Shown here piece by piece: positions 16,458 to 25,337 of a DNA stretch of 64,000 nucleotides. The stretch's first letter is position 1. The number at the start of each line of letters is the position of its first letter. Source of the stretch: Flavobacterium coralii (GTDB lineage: Bacteria > Bacteroidota > Bacteroidia > Flavobacteriales > Flavobacteriaceae). Location: positions 434,001 through 498,000 of the forward strand of contig NZ_JAHDIU010000001.1 of NCBI RefSeq assembly GCF_019891545.1, written 5' to 3'. Under the pieces are notes generated by a model, which was not told the DNA's origin, did no database searches, and saw only the letters and a list, made by a program, of their open reading frames with translations. The position numbers were made by a program, and so were the translations under genes.

Positions 16458-18278
16458 CTAAGCAGTGTATTTGCGCCTGCGCAGATAAGTAAATACCGCC
16501 CCGAAAACAATCAGTATCACTATTGGTAATCCGACGGTTATAAACTGTGCCATAGTATAGCCGGTATAAACTCTTTCCTTGTCAAGCATAGGCAGGCTTA
16601 CTTCCTTACCACGTATGTTAATAAGTCCGTTATCATCTAAAAGATAATTAACGCAGTTCATCAGGAACTCTTTATTATCATACATGTTATTTGTCCACTT
16701 ATCATAACCCAACTCCAGCGGCTGGTAATTTTGCCCAAGTTGGTTCTTTATCACATCACCGTCAGATATTATAATCATTTTATTATCTGCACCTGTAGTT
16801 TTATAAGTATCATCTTTAAAAGGCAGTATCCGATTTTCGTACATTGACTGGAATTTACCTTCCAACAATACCGATACAGGAATAAAACCATGATTTTCAT
16901 AATCCTGTGGCTTTGTTTCTTCAGCAACCATATCAAGGTTAACCTCTACAGGCGTGCCTATTGGTTTGGAGTATTGCGAGGTATTAAGCAGCACTGTTTT
17001 TTTAATGCCATTTTTAAGCGTATCGATAGGATTGGTAAATTCAAACTTAACACCGCCCATGTTTTTAACTATCGGATGGCCTGCATCTTTATTGTAAGTA
17101 GTGTCAGGATATACAAAAGGTGAAAAACGCCACGGATATTCCTGGTACTGCGTGCCGCTGCCCTGTGCGCCTACTGCAAGTTTTATAGGTGTAGATACTT
17201 CGTCTTTTATAATATCAGGCTGTAGCCTGAAACCATACTTAAAGAACATATCGGCCAGGTTAAGGTCGCGCGGGTAGGCGAGGGTAGTACCTGTTTCGTT
17301 ATACAGGCTGTCCATATCAATCTGTACGGCATCTACCATCCAAAGGGTTTTACCGCCGTTAATTATAAACTGGTCGAGCACTTCCTTTTCTTCTTCGCTG
17401 AATTTTTGTGTAGGCTTGGCTATAATGGCAAGGTCAAATTCTTTTAGCTGTGCCAGTATTTTTTGCGGGTTTGCCGCAACAGAATCAAGTGGAAATGCGG
17501 CTATAAAATAGCTTTCGCGTACCTGCTTTAAAAAATCGGCCATGAGCAGGTCGTGCATCTCACCGTTTCCTTTTATAACTGCGATTTTCTTCTCTTTCTC
17601 CTTTGTAATTTTATTCAGGCCGTCGGCAAGCGCATACTCAAGGTGCTGTACAGAACTCTCCACCTTTTCGGCAGTAGAGGCTCCTATCTGGTTTTTCAGT
17701 AACGGAATTTTTGTGCTCTTATCACCATAAGTAGCTATTGCCCAAGGATACACCATTTCCTGTGTTTGTTTGCCCCTGTAATCCATCGTCACACTAATTG
17801 GCATCAGGCCATTCCCCTTGAAGGATTCAAATATAGCCTTATCCAAATCAGCTATTCCATAAATACTTTTTTTTATCTCTCTTTCTTCTTCTTCGGAACG
17901 AATTGTATTATCAAGTTTAAATAGATTGTAGATAAGTAAAAATTTTTCTTCATCTGCGACTGAATCACCCAGAGGATTAAAAAATCTAAACTTTATGTTA
18001 GAATTATACGCATGAAATTCTTCAAGTAACTGGCGGGTTTCATCCTGTAGTTTTTTAAACTCACCCGGAAATTCTCCCTCTAAAAATATATCTACATATA
18101 AAGGCTCATCTACATTTTCTACAAGTGAAAGTGTGGTTTCCGATAGTGTATAGCGATTATCATGTGTAAGGTCGAAACGCTTAAATACAAAGCTGCCCGC
18201 AAAATTAAGTACAAGCAAAACAATAACTGTAACGGCGAGTTGCCTCAAACTTTTTTTCTTTCCTGTTTCCATTACCAT
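16458..18278 (-). CDS. gldG: gliding-motility ABC transporter auxiliary protein GldG
   Basis: A 606-residue protein with an N-terminal membrane helix (about 13-32), a large extracytoplasmic GldG/ABC-type domain, and a C-terminal helix near 575-600 followed by RRRKYTA. It begins DLTHDNRYTLSETT after the first helix, typical of GldG. GldG works with GldF and the ATPase GldA in Flavobacterium gliding; gldA is not in this window. Two ATGs are available: 18278 and 18272, the latter overlapping the gldF stop as TAATG, so translation is coupled either way. Confidence 0.92.
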   Translation of the reverse strand: MVMETGKKKSLRQLAVTVIVLLVLNFAGSFVFKRFDLTHDNRYTLSETTLSLVENVDEPLYVDIFLEGEFPGEFKKLQDETRQLLEEFHAYNSNIKFRFFNPLGDSVADEEKFLLIYNLFKLDNTIRSEEEEREIKKSIYGIADLDKAIFESFKGNGLMPISVTMDYRGKQTQEMVYPWAIATYGDKSTKIPLLKNQIGASTAEKVESSVQHLEYALADGLNKITKEKEKKIAVIKGNGEMHDLLMADFLKQVRESYFIAAFPLDSVAANPQKILAQLKEFDLAIIAKPTQKFSEEEKEVLDQFIINGGKTLWMVDAVQIDMDSLYNETGTTLAYPRDLNLADMFFKYGFRLQPDIIKDEVSTPIKLAVGAQGSGTQYQEYPWRFSPFVYPDTTYNKDAGHPIVKNMGGVKFEFTNPIDTLKNGIKKTVLLNTSQYSKPIGTPVEVNLDMVAEETKPQDYENHGFIPVSVLLEGKFQSMYENRILPFKDDTYKTTGADNKMIIISDGDVIKNQLGQNYQPLELGYDKWTNNMYDNKEFLMNCVNYLLDDNGLINIRGKEVSLPMLDKERVYTGYTMAQFITVGLPIVILIVFGAVFTYLRRRKYTA

Positions 18279-19000
18279 TTAAGCGATTTAAGTTTGTAAA
18301 CAGTTAAAGACAGGAACAGCACTGCTATACTTATAAAGTAAATTACATCTCGGGTGTCTATAACACCACGGCTCATGCTTTTAAAATGGCTGTCCATTCC
18401 GATAGAAGATATTATACTTCCTGCTGCGCCACCTGCATAGCCGGAAAGCCCCTCAAAACCAAAGTAAAAAAGGAAACAAAGGAAAACTGCTGCTATAAAA
18501 GACACAATCTGGTTGTCAGATAATGAAGAACTAAAGATGCCAATTGCAGTATAACCCGCTATCAGGAACAGCAATCCGAAATATGAGCCCAGTGTGCTGC
18601 CCATATCAATATTACCCTGCGGCAGCCCAAGGTCAGATATTACAAATACATAAACTATTGTTGGCAAAAGCGCCAGTAGTATCAGCACAAATGCCCCAAA
18701 AAACTTACCGGTGGCAATTTCCCAAACGGTTAGCGGTTTTGTAAAAAGCAATTCTATGGTACCCTGCTTTTTTTCATCAGAAAAACTGCGCATGGTTACT
18801 GCCGGTATTAAAAATATAAGTATCCACGGTACCAGCGTAAAGAAGGGCGTAAGATCGGCAAAGCCGCTGTTCAGGATATTAAAGTCACCATCAAAAACCC
18901 AAAGGAAAAGCCCGTTGAGCAGCAGGAATACCGCTATGACCAGGTAACCGATGGGCGATCCGAAAAAAGATTTTATTTCTCTTAAAAGTAAGGCTTTCAT
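18272..19000 (-). CDS. gldF: gliding-motility ABC transporter permease GldF
   Basis: A 242-residue permease with about six membrane helices, beginning MKALLLREIKSFFGSPIGYL as in ABC-2-type GldF proteins. The segment EKKQGTIELLFTKPLT is the typical cytoplasmic loop of this permease class. It overlaps gldG at the stop codon. It forms the membrane part of the GldAFG transporter, whose substrate is not known. It follows the monooxygenase-fold gene by 55 nt; a weak TAACTTTA box lies in that gap. Confidence 0.92.
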   Translation of the reverse strand: MKALLLREIKSFFGSPIGYLVIAVFLLLNGLFLWVFDGDFNILNSGFADLTPFFTLVPWILIFLIPAVTMRSFSDEKKQGTIELLFTKPLTVWEIATGKFFGAFVLILLALLPTIVYVFVISDLGLPQGNIDMGSTLGSYFGLLFLIAGYTAIGIFSSSLSDNQIVSFIAAVFLCFLFYFGFEGLSGYAGGAAGSIISSIGMDSHFKSMSRGVIDTRDVIYFISIAVLFLSLTVYKLKSLKW

Positions 19001-19055
19001 TAAACTGTAAGTCTTAAAAATTTGATTGTAAAGTTACAAGTATTCTCTGTAAAAA

Positions 19056-19352
19056 CTAATCGAGTGTTACCAGCCTGTCAACACTCCAGGCTTCGGGCTT
19101 ATCGCGAAACAGTTTTTTTGTGAACGACCATACCTCTTTAAACAATTCCGAATTGCGGTAGTTTTCAAGGTCGTTTTCGTTTTCCCAATAGCTGTAAGTG
19201 AAAAATACAGTAGGGTTGGCTTTGTCGCGGTACAGTTCTAAAAAACGGTTACCGGGGTAATTTCGTATGTGCTGCTTCACTTCTTCAAAATTCTGAAGAA
19301 AGGCTTCCACCTTATCAGCCTCAAAACTCATTTTTACAATTCGTATAAACAT
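19056..19352 (-). CDS. antibiotic biosynthesis monooxygenase (ABM) domain protein
   Basis: A 98-residue ferredoxin-like protein, starting MFIRIVKMSF with the FFTYSYWENENDLENY strand-helix segment typical of ABM dimers. Members include haem-degrading and quinol monooxygenases, but most short stand-alone copies have unknown substrates. It is 16 nt downstream of the SAM hydrolase-type gene and probably in the same transcript. Confidence 0.8.
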   Translation of the reverse strand: MFIRIVKMSFEADKVEAFLQNFEEVKQHIRNYPGNRFLELYRDKANPTVFFTYSYWENENDLENYRNSELFKEVWSFTKKLFRDKPEAWSVDRLVTLD

Positions 19353-19368
19353 ATTTTACTTATGTACA

Positions 19369-20196
19369 TTATCTAAATACAATATTTACCACATCGCGGT
19401 ACTTAAGCCCCAAGAGCGTGCGTGCGGTACCAACCGTTAACGGGTTACTGCGGAATATAGCAATTTCAAGATAGCCTGCTTCATTAAAAATAGCCAGCTT
19501 TTCGCCCTCATAATCTTTTAAGGAGAATCTTTCGTTTACAGTAAAATCAGAATAACCCTCTTTAACCGCTTTTATTGTCTTGTTTCCAAAAGTAATCTCG
19601 TAGCCGCGCCCGCGCCCAACTTCTTTAAAAAGCCTTTTGGTAATGTTGGTAATGCAATTGCCAAAATGGTCTATATATACTACATATCCTTTAATGGTGG
19701 TGTTGTCGTGGCTTATAACCGGCTGTAACTGGTTTACGGGTTTAACCTCTGTTGTTTCCCTGCCAATCACATTAAGCAGTCCGCCACGGGAGAGGTGGCA
19801 GGCTACTTTTACAAACACATCCATTTCTGTTGCATCGGTGCCAAAACGGTCGTGCACAGTAATTTCAACCACTTTTTCGGGAACAATTTTTTGGGATAAA
19901 ATACTGGGAATGCCATTATCGGCACACACAAAAAAATGCCCGTCCCATTCCATGGCAATATGCCTGTTCTCTTTGCTGAGTTCAGCATCAACGCCTATAA
20001 GGTGAACGGTGCCTTTCGGGAAGCTGCTGTATGCCGCACTTATTATGTAGCTGGCCTCGGCAATATTAAAAAGATCTACATCGTGCGATATGTCTATAAT
20101 AACCGCTTCAGGATAGTCTGAAAGGATTTTTCCCTTAAGGGCGCCCACAAAATGGTCTTTCAGGCCAAAGTCGGTTGTAAGGGTAATTATTGACAT
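19369..20196 (-). CDS. SAM hydroxide adenosyltransferase family (DUF62/SAM hydrolase)
   Basis: A 275-residue protein beginning MSIITLTTDFGLKDHFVGA, with the family motif GVDAELS further in and the C-terminal beta domain that contributes to the active site. Members cleave S-adenosylmethionine with water to adenosine and methionine, and are related to fluorinase/chlorinase; the conserved LTTDFG and GNCITNITK motifs support this. Its gene is divergent from phoH, with -7 boxes only 4 nt apart, and leads the run toward gldFG. Confidence 0.88.
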   Translation of the reverse strand: MSIITLTTDFGLKDHFVGALKGKILSDYPEAVIIDISHDVDLFNIAEASYIISAAYSSFPKGTVHLIGVDAELSKENRHIAMEWDGHFFVCADNGIPSILSQKIVPEKVVEITVHDRFGTDATEMDVFVKVACHLSRGGLLNVIGRETTEVKPVNQLQPVISHDNTTIKGYVVYIDHFGNCITNITKRLFKEVGRGRGYEITFGNKTIKAVKEGYSDFTVNERFSLKDYEGEKLAIFNEAGYLEIAIFRSNPLTVGTARTLLGLKYRDVVNIVFR

Positions 20197-20238
20197 AAAA
20201 TTGTGTAAAACTTTTATTAGGCGCGATTAAAATTTCAC

Positions 20239-20246
20239 TAAATTTG
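20239..20246 (+). promoter_or_regulatory. -7 box of the phoH promoter
   Basis: TAAATTTG matches TAnnTTTG. A weak TTTA lies 22 nt upstream (20213-20216). Start of transcription near 20252 gives a leader of about 47 nt. Confidence 0.5.
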
Positions 20247-20250
20247 AATG

Positions 20251-20258
20251 CAAAGCTA
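20251..20258 (-). promoter_or_regulatory. -7 box of the SAM hydrolase-type gene
   Basis: TAGCTTTG on the minus strand matches TAnnTTTG, only 4 nt from the opposing phoH -7 box, so the two polymerase footprints must overlap. No clear -33 box. Confidence 0.5.
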
Positions 20259-20298
20259 CTAATTATATAGCGATATTTTTAATTTAAAAAAACTGCTT

Positions 20299-21246
20299 TT
20301 GAACGAAAGGACAATTGAACTTACAGACATAGCCCCGAAAGATTTTTGGGGCGCACAGGATGCCCACCTGGAAACCATAAAAAAATATTACCCCAAATTA
20401 AAAATAGTGGCACGCGGCACAACTCTTAAAGCCTTTGGCGAGAAAGAAATGCTGGACGAGTTTGAAAAGCGGTTTAAGAGGCTGATGGTGCATTTTTCAC
20501 GTTACAACAGGATAGATGATAATGTTATAGAGCGCGTTATACAAAGCGACCAGCAGGTAGAGCAGATGGATGCATCTGACAAGATACTGGTGCACGGGCT
20601 TGGCGGTAAACTTATTAAAGCCATGACCCCTAATCAGCAAAAGCTGGTTGACCTGATGCAGAAAAATGATATGGTTTTTGCAGTAGGCCCTGCCGGTACG
20701 GGTAAAACCTATACGGGTGTTGCACTGGCCGTAAAAGCGCTTAAAGAAAAGCAGGTAAAGCGTATTATACTTACCCGCCCTGCGGTAGAAGCAGGTGAGA
20801 ACCTGGGCTTTTTACCGGGAGATATGAAAGAGAAGCTCGACCCTTACATGCAACCGTTGTATGATGCGCTGCGCGACATGATTCCACCCGAAAAACTGGA
20901 AGATTACCTGCTTAAAGGTATAGTTCAGATAGCGCCGCTAGCGTTTATGCGTGGACGTACGCTTGACAATGCTTTTGTAATATTGGATGAAGCCCAGAAC
21001 ACCACCCATTCGCAAATGAAAATGTTCCTTACGCGTATGGGTAAGCAGGCTAAATTTATGATTACGGGCGATCCGGGACAGGTTGACCTTCCGCGCCGTG
21101 TAATAAGCGGACTTAAGGAGGCTTTACTGGTATTAAAAGATATAGAAGGAATTGGCATGATTTACCTTGATGATAAAGATGTGGTACGCCACAGGCTGGT
21201 TAAAAAGGTTATTGATGCGTACAAGGCTATTGAGAATCATGATTAA
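20299..21246 (+). CDS. phoH: PhoH family ATPase
   Basis: A 315-residue P-loop protein: Walker A GPAGTGKT (residues 130-137), Walker B VILDEAQN, and the LTRPAVEAGE segment typical of PhoH. The start is TTG at 20299, giving (M)NERTIELTDIAPKDFWG, which matches the usual N-terminus of Flavobacterium PhoH proteins; the first ATG in frame is about 50 codons downstream and would remove conserved sequence. Family members are ATPases linked to RNA metabolism and helicase activity. phoH next to purC is a common order in flavobacteria. Confidence 0.92.
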   Translation: MNERTIELTDIAPKDFWGAQDAHLETIKKYYPKLKIVARGTTLKAFGEKEMLDEFEKRFKRLMVHFSRYNRIDDNVIERVIQSDQQVEQMDASDKILVHGLGGKLIKAMTPNQQKLVDLMQKNDMVFAVGPAGTGKTYTGVALAVKALKEKQVKRIILTRPAVEAGENLGFLPGDMKEKLDPYMQPLYDALRDMIPPEKLEDYLLKGIVQIAPLAFMRGRTLDNAFVILDEAQNTTHSQMKMFLTRMGKQAKFMITGDPGQVDLPRRVISGLKEALLVLKDIEGIGMIYLDDKDVVRHRLVKKVIDAYKAIENHD

Positions 21247-21285
21247 AACATAGTCTAAAGTTTAAAAGTGTAAAGTCGTAAAGTA

Positions 21286-21317
21286 ACCATTGAAAGTGTA
21301 AACTTTCGGTGGTTTTT
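21286..21317 (+). terminator. phoH terminator
   Basis: ACCATTGAAAG (21286-21296) pairs with CTTTCGGTGGT (21303-21313) through 11 pairs including two G-U, followed by five T. Immediately before it (21252-21284) is a period-8 run of taaagt-like units. Confidence 0.7.
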
Positions 21318-21328
21318 GATTTATTTTT

Positions 21329-21730
21329 ATGAAGTTCATCAAAAAAGCAGGGTTAGCCTTTTTACTGATAGCTACAGTAATTTTGATAGCAGGATGTTTC
21401 TTTTTGTTTGATGCCAGTTTTGGTACTCATGGTGTAATCAGGACCATTGGCTGGGCGTGGGAATTTTCAGGAGTTCTTCCAGTAGTATTTATATTTACTC
21501 TTTTGCTCTCTTTTTTGGGTTATGTAATAATGTATGCTATAAAAGCAAGGTTCAGTAAAAAGGTTTTAATCTTCAATATTACATTTCTTGCTGCTTCTGT
21601 AATATGTTCACTCTTTTTGAAGATAACCGATAGCCTGGTTTTTGTTTTAACTATTGGTTTAATTCTTTCAGCAATGCTGATGTTATATACTAACATTATT
21701 ATTGCGTTGGTAAGGAAAAGAAGTGAATAA
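21329..21730 (+). CDS. small integral membrane protein of unknown function
   Basis: A 133-residue protein with four predicted membrane helices (about 6-26, 48-70, 78-95, 100-125) and a basic C-terminus (VRKRSE). I do not recognise a family. It lies between phoH, with a terminator before it, and purC, whose promoter box begins after it, so it is probably monocistronic. Confidence 0.7.
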   Translation: MKFIKKAGLAFLLIATVILIAGCFFLFDASFGTHGVIRTIGWAWEFSGVLPVVFIFTLLLSFLGYVIMYAIKARFSKKVLIFNITFLAASVICSLFLKITDSLVFVLTIGLILSAMLMLYTNIIIALVRKRSE

Positions 21731-21746
21731 ACTTACCAAACTTTAT

Positions 21747-21754
21747 TACTTTTG
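21747..21754 (+). promoter_or_regulatory. -7 box of the purC promoter
   Basis: TACTTTTG matches TAnnTTTG, 30 nt before the purC ATG. No good -33 box was found. Confidence 0.45.
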
Positions 21755-21784
21755 CAGCTTAACTGCTAACACACAACAACTGTT

Positions 21785-22732
21785 ATGAACACCATAACCA
21801 AAACAGATTTTAATTTCCCGGGGCAAAAGTCGGTTTATCGTGGCAAAGTACGCGAGGTTTACAATATTAACGACGAACTGCTGGTAATGATAGCTACCGA
21901 CAGGCTTTCGGCTTTTGATGTTATTATGCCAAAAGGCATTCCATACAAAGGGCAGATACTGAACCAGATTGCCACGAAATTTATGCGCCTTACCGAAGAT
22001 GTAGTGCCTAACTGGCTGCTTGACACACCCGACCCTAATGTTGCCGTGGGGCTTGTATGCGAACCTTTTAAAGTAGAGATGGTTATTCGCGGTTATCTTA
22101 GTGGCCATGCTGCGCGCGAGTATGCTGCAGGAAAGCGCATTCTTTGCGGGGTTGAACTGCCCGAGGGAATGAAAGAAAATGATAAATTCCCTTCGCCGAT
22201 TATAACGCCCACTACTAAAGCGGATAATGGCGAGCACGATATGGATATATCGCGTGAGGATATTATAACTAAAGGGATAGTTAGCGAGGAAGATTATAAA
22301 GTACTTGAGAAATATACCCGCGACCTTTTTAAGCGTGGTACCGAGATTGCTGCATCGCGAGGGCTGATACTGGTTGATACCAAGTATGAATTTGGGCGTA
22401 CTAAAGATGGAAGGATAGTACTTATTGATGAAATACACACACCCGACTCTTCCCGTTACTTTTATTCAGAAGGTTATGAGCAGCGCCAAAACAGGGGAGA
22501 AGTCCAAAAGCAGCTTAGTAAAGAATTTGTTAGGCAGTGGCTTATTGCAAACGGTTTTCAGGGTAAAGAAGGACAACAGATACCCGATATGGATGAAGCG
22601 TATGTAGAAAGCGTTTCTGAAAGATATATAGAGCTTTATGAAAATATCATCGGCGAGAAGTTTTCTAAAGCTGATATATCCGATATCCACAAAAGAATTG
22701 AAAAAAATGTGCTCGATTATTTAAATAAATAA
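21785..22732 (+). CDS. purC: phosphoribosylaminoimidazole-succinocarboxamide synthase
   Basis: A 315-residue SAICAR synthetase: [11 protein letters not shown], the SAFDV motif, IRGYLSGHA and the LVDTKYEFG and [10 protein letters not shown] motifs of the active site are all intact. It joins aspartate to CAIR with ATP in purine synthesis. Length is usual for Bacteroidota. No purine riboswitch was recognised in the short leader. A strong hairpin follows. Confidence 0.95.
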   Translation: MNTITKTDFNFPGQKSVYRGKVREVYNINDELLVMIATDRLSAFDVIMPKGIPYKGQILNQIATKFMRLTEDVVPNWLLDTPDPNVAVGLVCEPFKVEMVIRGYLSGHAAREYAAGKRILCGVELPEGMKENDKFPSPIITPTTKADNGEHDMDISREDIITKGIVSEEDYKVLEKYTRDLFKRGTEIAASRGLILVDTKYEFGRTKDGRIVLIDEIHTPDSSRYFYSEGYEQRQNRGEVQKQLSKEFVRQWLIANGFQGKEGQQIPDMDEAYVESVSERYIELYENIIGEKFSKADISDIHKRIEKNVLDYLNK

Positions 22733-22752
22733 TCTATAAAAAATATGTACTT

Positions 22753-22786
22753 CATCGCCCTGCTAATGCGGGGCGATGCTTTTTTT
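22753..22786 (+). terminator. purC terminator
   Basis: CATCGCCC (22753-22760) pairs with GGGCGATG (22771-22778), followed by seven T. Confidence 0.85.
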
Positions 22787-22955
22787 GTATGCAGGCATAA
22801 CAAGATTAAAGCTGTTAAATATTTGTTAAAATAGTGTTTTTGGGTAACGTTAGCCTTTGTATATGCGTCTATTATTTTAAACGGCCTAATCAACCGTTGC
22901 TTAATAAGCAAGTAATAAACAAACATATTTTTTAATCATCAAATCATCATCAATC

Positions 22956-23342
22956 ATGAAAAAAGCGATCATTTATTTAAGCCTGGCTCTTGTAGCCTTC
23001 AGTAGCACAACATTTGCTGCTAATGTTTCAACTGCCCAAAATGTTGAGTTTGTTAGAGAGTACAAAAACATGACACCGCTTTGTGTTGCCATATGCAAAG
23101 GCGATCTTGAAACGGTAAAAAAGTTTATTGAGTACGGGGCAGATGTAAACGAAAAATCGAACGGCGCAACACCCCTGATGCTTGCAGCCCGTTACAATCA
23201 GGTAGAAATGATAAAGCTGCTTTTAGAGAACGGTGCTAACTTAAGGCTGGAAGACCAGAAAGGTTTTACTGCCATTAAGTATGCAGAGCTTTCTAATGCT
23301 AAAGAAGCGCTTGCAGTACTGAAGGAAGCCAAAAATGCGTAA
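22956..23342 (+). CDS. secreted ankyrin-repeat protein
   Basis: A 128-residue protein with a signal peptide (cleavage near TTFA at about residue 21) and two to three ankyrin repeats in residues 35-125, with clear units such as GATPLMLAARYNQVEMIKLL and the following LLENGA. Ankyrin repeats mediate protein binding. The short size and export signal suggest a periplasmic binding protein; the partner is unknown. It has a 220-nt upstream region and converges on the M42 peptidase gene. Confidence 0.85.
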   Translation: MKKAIIYLSLALVAFSSTTFAANVSTAQNVEFVREYKNMTPLCVAICKGDLETVKKFIEYGADVNEKSNGATPLMLAARYNQVEMIKLLLENGANLRLEDQKGFTAIKYAELSNAKEALAVLKEAKNA

Positions 23343-23373
23343 GCATTCCTGAACAAAAACAGTCTTAAATGAA

Positions 23374-23399
23374 AAAGCATCTGCCTCGGCAGATGCTTT
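23374..23399. terminator. bidirectional terminator
   Basis: AAAGCATCTGCC pairs with GGCAGATGCTTT around a very tight turn (CTCG), between the convergent ankyrin and M42 genes. Confidence 0.8.
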
Positions 23400-23404
23400 G
23401 TTTA

Positions 23405-24493
23405 TTAGCTGAAGTAAGAATACGAATCTTCATTCTTCATTTTAAGCAGCATTTCATAAATAAGTCTTATTACATTCTCAACATCGTCGCGGTGCACCAT
23501 CTCTACGGTTGTATGCATGTATCGCAACGGTAATGATATAAGCGCGCTTGCCACACCACCGTTACTATACGCAAAAGCATCAGTATCGGTACCTGTAACG
23601 CGTGATGAAGCCAGCCTCTGGAAAGGTATTTCGTTAGCAGTGGCAGTATCAATAATCAGTTCGCGCAGTTTGTTTTGCACAGCAGGGGCATAGGTAATAA
23701 CAGGACCTTTGCCTATAACAGTATCGCCTTCAATACGCTTGTCTATCATAGGCGTTGTTGTATCATGGCAAACATCGGTAACTATAGCAGCGTTGGGGCG
23801 GATTGTTTTGGTAATCATTTCGGCACCACGAAGCCCTACTTCTTCCTGAACAGAATTGGTTATATACAACCCGAAAGGCAATTTCTTTTTATTTTCATGC
23901 AGCAGGCGTGCCACTTCGGCAATCATAAAGCCGCCTATACGGTTATCTATAGCGCGGCAAACAAATTTGTTGTCATTTAATACCATAAACTCATCAGGAT
24001 AGGTTATTACACAGCCCACATGAACACCAAGCTTTTCTACTTCTTCTTTGGTAGAACAGCCAAGGTCTATAAAAATGGTTTCAAGCTTTGCAGGCTCTTC
24101 CTTGCTGCGGTTACGGGTATGTATGGCCGGCCAGCCGAACACACCTTTTACAATTCCGTTTTTGGTATGGATATTGACACGCTTAGACGGGGCAATCATA
24201 TGGTCTGACCCACCGTTACGGATTACATAAACAAGTCCGTTATCGGTAATGTAGTTAACATACCACGATATTTCGTCGCTGTGGCCTTCTATAACAACCT
24301 TGTAAGGGGCGTCGGGGTTAATAACTCCAACCGCAGTGCCATAAGTATCGGTGATAAAAGTATCTACATACGGCTTCAGGTATTCCATCCATATTTTTTG
24401 CCCTTCGGCTTCAAAACCGGTAGGAGAGGCGTTATTAAGGTATTTTTCGAGAAAGGTAATTGAGTTGTCGTTTAAAACAGATTTTGAAGACAT
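23405..24493 (-). CDS. M42-family metallopeptidase
   Basis: A 362-residue cytosolic aminopeptidase of the M42/glutamyl-endoglucanase clan. Metal ligands and catalytic residues are recognisable: EGHSDE, RAIDNRIGG, SVQEEVGLRGA and VTDVCHD, plus a final HTTVEMVH. These enzymes form large dodecameric shells that trim short peptides. The gene diverges from the DUF4294 gene and has no other partner. Confidence 0.9.
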   Translation of the reverse strand: MSSKSVLNDNSITFLEKYLNNASPTGFEAEGQKIWMEYLKPYVDTFITDTYGTAVGVINPDAPYKVVIEGHSDEISWYVNYITDNGLVYVIRNGGSDHMIAPSKRVNIHTKNGIVKGVFGWPAIHTRNRSKEEPAKLETIFIDLGCSTKEEVEKLGVHVGCVITYPDEFMVLNDNKFVCRAIDNRIGGFMIAEVARLLHENKKKLPFGLYITNSVQEEVGLRGAEMITKTIRPNAAIVTDVCHDTTTPMIDKRIEGDTVIGKGPVITYAPAVQNKLRELIIDTATANEIPFQRLASSRVTGTDTDAFAYSNGGVASALISLPLRYMHTTVEMVHRDDVENVIRLIYEMLLKMKNEDSYSYFS

Positions 24494-24555
24494 AGATTAT
24501 TTTTATGATTTTTCGCTAAATTAATAATTTGAAAACAGAGTTACGTATAAATGCA

Positions 24556-24563
24556 TATTTTTG
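24556..24563 (+). promoter_or_regulatory. -7 box of the DUF4294 gene
   Basis: TATTTTTG matches TAnnTTTG. A TTTG lies 24 nt upstream (24528-24531), a little too far. It overlaps an upstream in-frame ATG at 24551, supporting the start at 24581. Confidence 0.45.
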
Positions 24564-24580
24564 AATTAAATTTTAAGAAC

Positions 24581-25243
24581 ATGAAAACACGGTTTTTATT
24601 CCTGTTGCTGGCTATCATTTCAGTTTCTGCAAATGCGCAGGAAATTGTTACTGATACCGTGAAGAATGTAACAGAGAATGATTCCATTTTTTTTAATATG
24701 GAGATGCAGGAAATAGTTATCTCTAATGTAAAGGACACGCTTAGTCCTGACGAGAAAAAGAAACTGCTTATACTTAGGCGCAGGGTGCTTAAGGTTTACC
24801 CTTACGCCAAAATAGCAGCCGACAGGCTAACGCTGCTTAACCGCAATATGGCGAAACTTAAAACCGAGAGGGAAAAGAAGAAATATGCCAAAATTGTGCA
24901 GAAATATCTTGAAGAAGAATTTGAAGGACAGCTAAAAGACCTTTCACGTAAAGACGGGCAAATACTTGTAAAGCTGATACACAGGCAAACGGGAGAAACT
25001 ACTTTTAACCTCATAAAAGAGCAAAAAAGCGGCTGGAAGGCTTTTTGGTCTGACCGTATGGCACGAGTATTTGATATTAATCTCAAGACTAAATATGACC
25101 CTGCTAATGTGCCTGAAGATTATATGATTGAAGGCTTTTTGCTTAAAGCTTTTGAGGAGCACAGGCTGCAGCGCCAGGAACCCGCTTTTGATATAGATTA
25201 TAATGCCATTACCGAAAACTGGCGCGAGCGAAATAAGTCCTGA
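24581..25243 (+). CDS. exported DUF4294 protein
   Basis: A 220-residue protein with a signal peptide ending near ANAQ (residue 18), then a helix-rich, highly charged domain. The segment RRRVLKVYPYAKIAADRL is typical of DUF4294, a Bacteroidota-specific family without a defined function. The start at 24581 gives a clean signal peptide (MKTRFLFLLLAIISVSANAQ); an upstream in-frame ATG at 24551 overlaps the promoter box. Monocistronic. Confidence 0.85.
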   Translation: MKTRFLFLLLAIISVSANAQEIVTDTVKNVTENDSIFFNMEMQEIVISNVKDTLSPDEKKKLLILRRRVLKVYPYAKIAADRLTLLNRNMAKLKTEREKKKYAKIVQKYLEEEFEGQLKDLSRKDGQILVKLIHRQTGETTFNLIKEQKSGWKAFWSDRMARVFDINLKTKYDPANVPEDYMIEGFLLKAFEEHRLQRQEPAFDIDYNAITENWRERNKS

Positions 25244-25337
25244 ATATTTAAGGGTTCCTTAATAAACAATTACCATAATTTTAATGCTGTCCCCCGTTTT
25301 TTGGCGCAAATTTGCAGAAGCAAACAAGCACTAAGAA

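Noticed and set aside
21747-21785. Purine riboswitch before purC
   Set aside because: The leader between the -7 box and the ATG is about 30 nt, too short for a purine aptamer.
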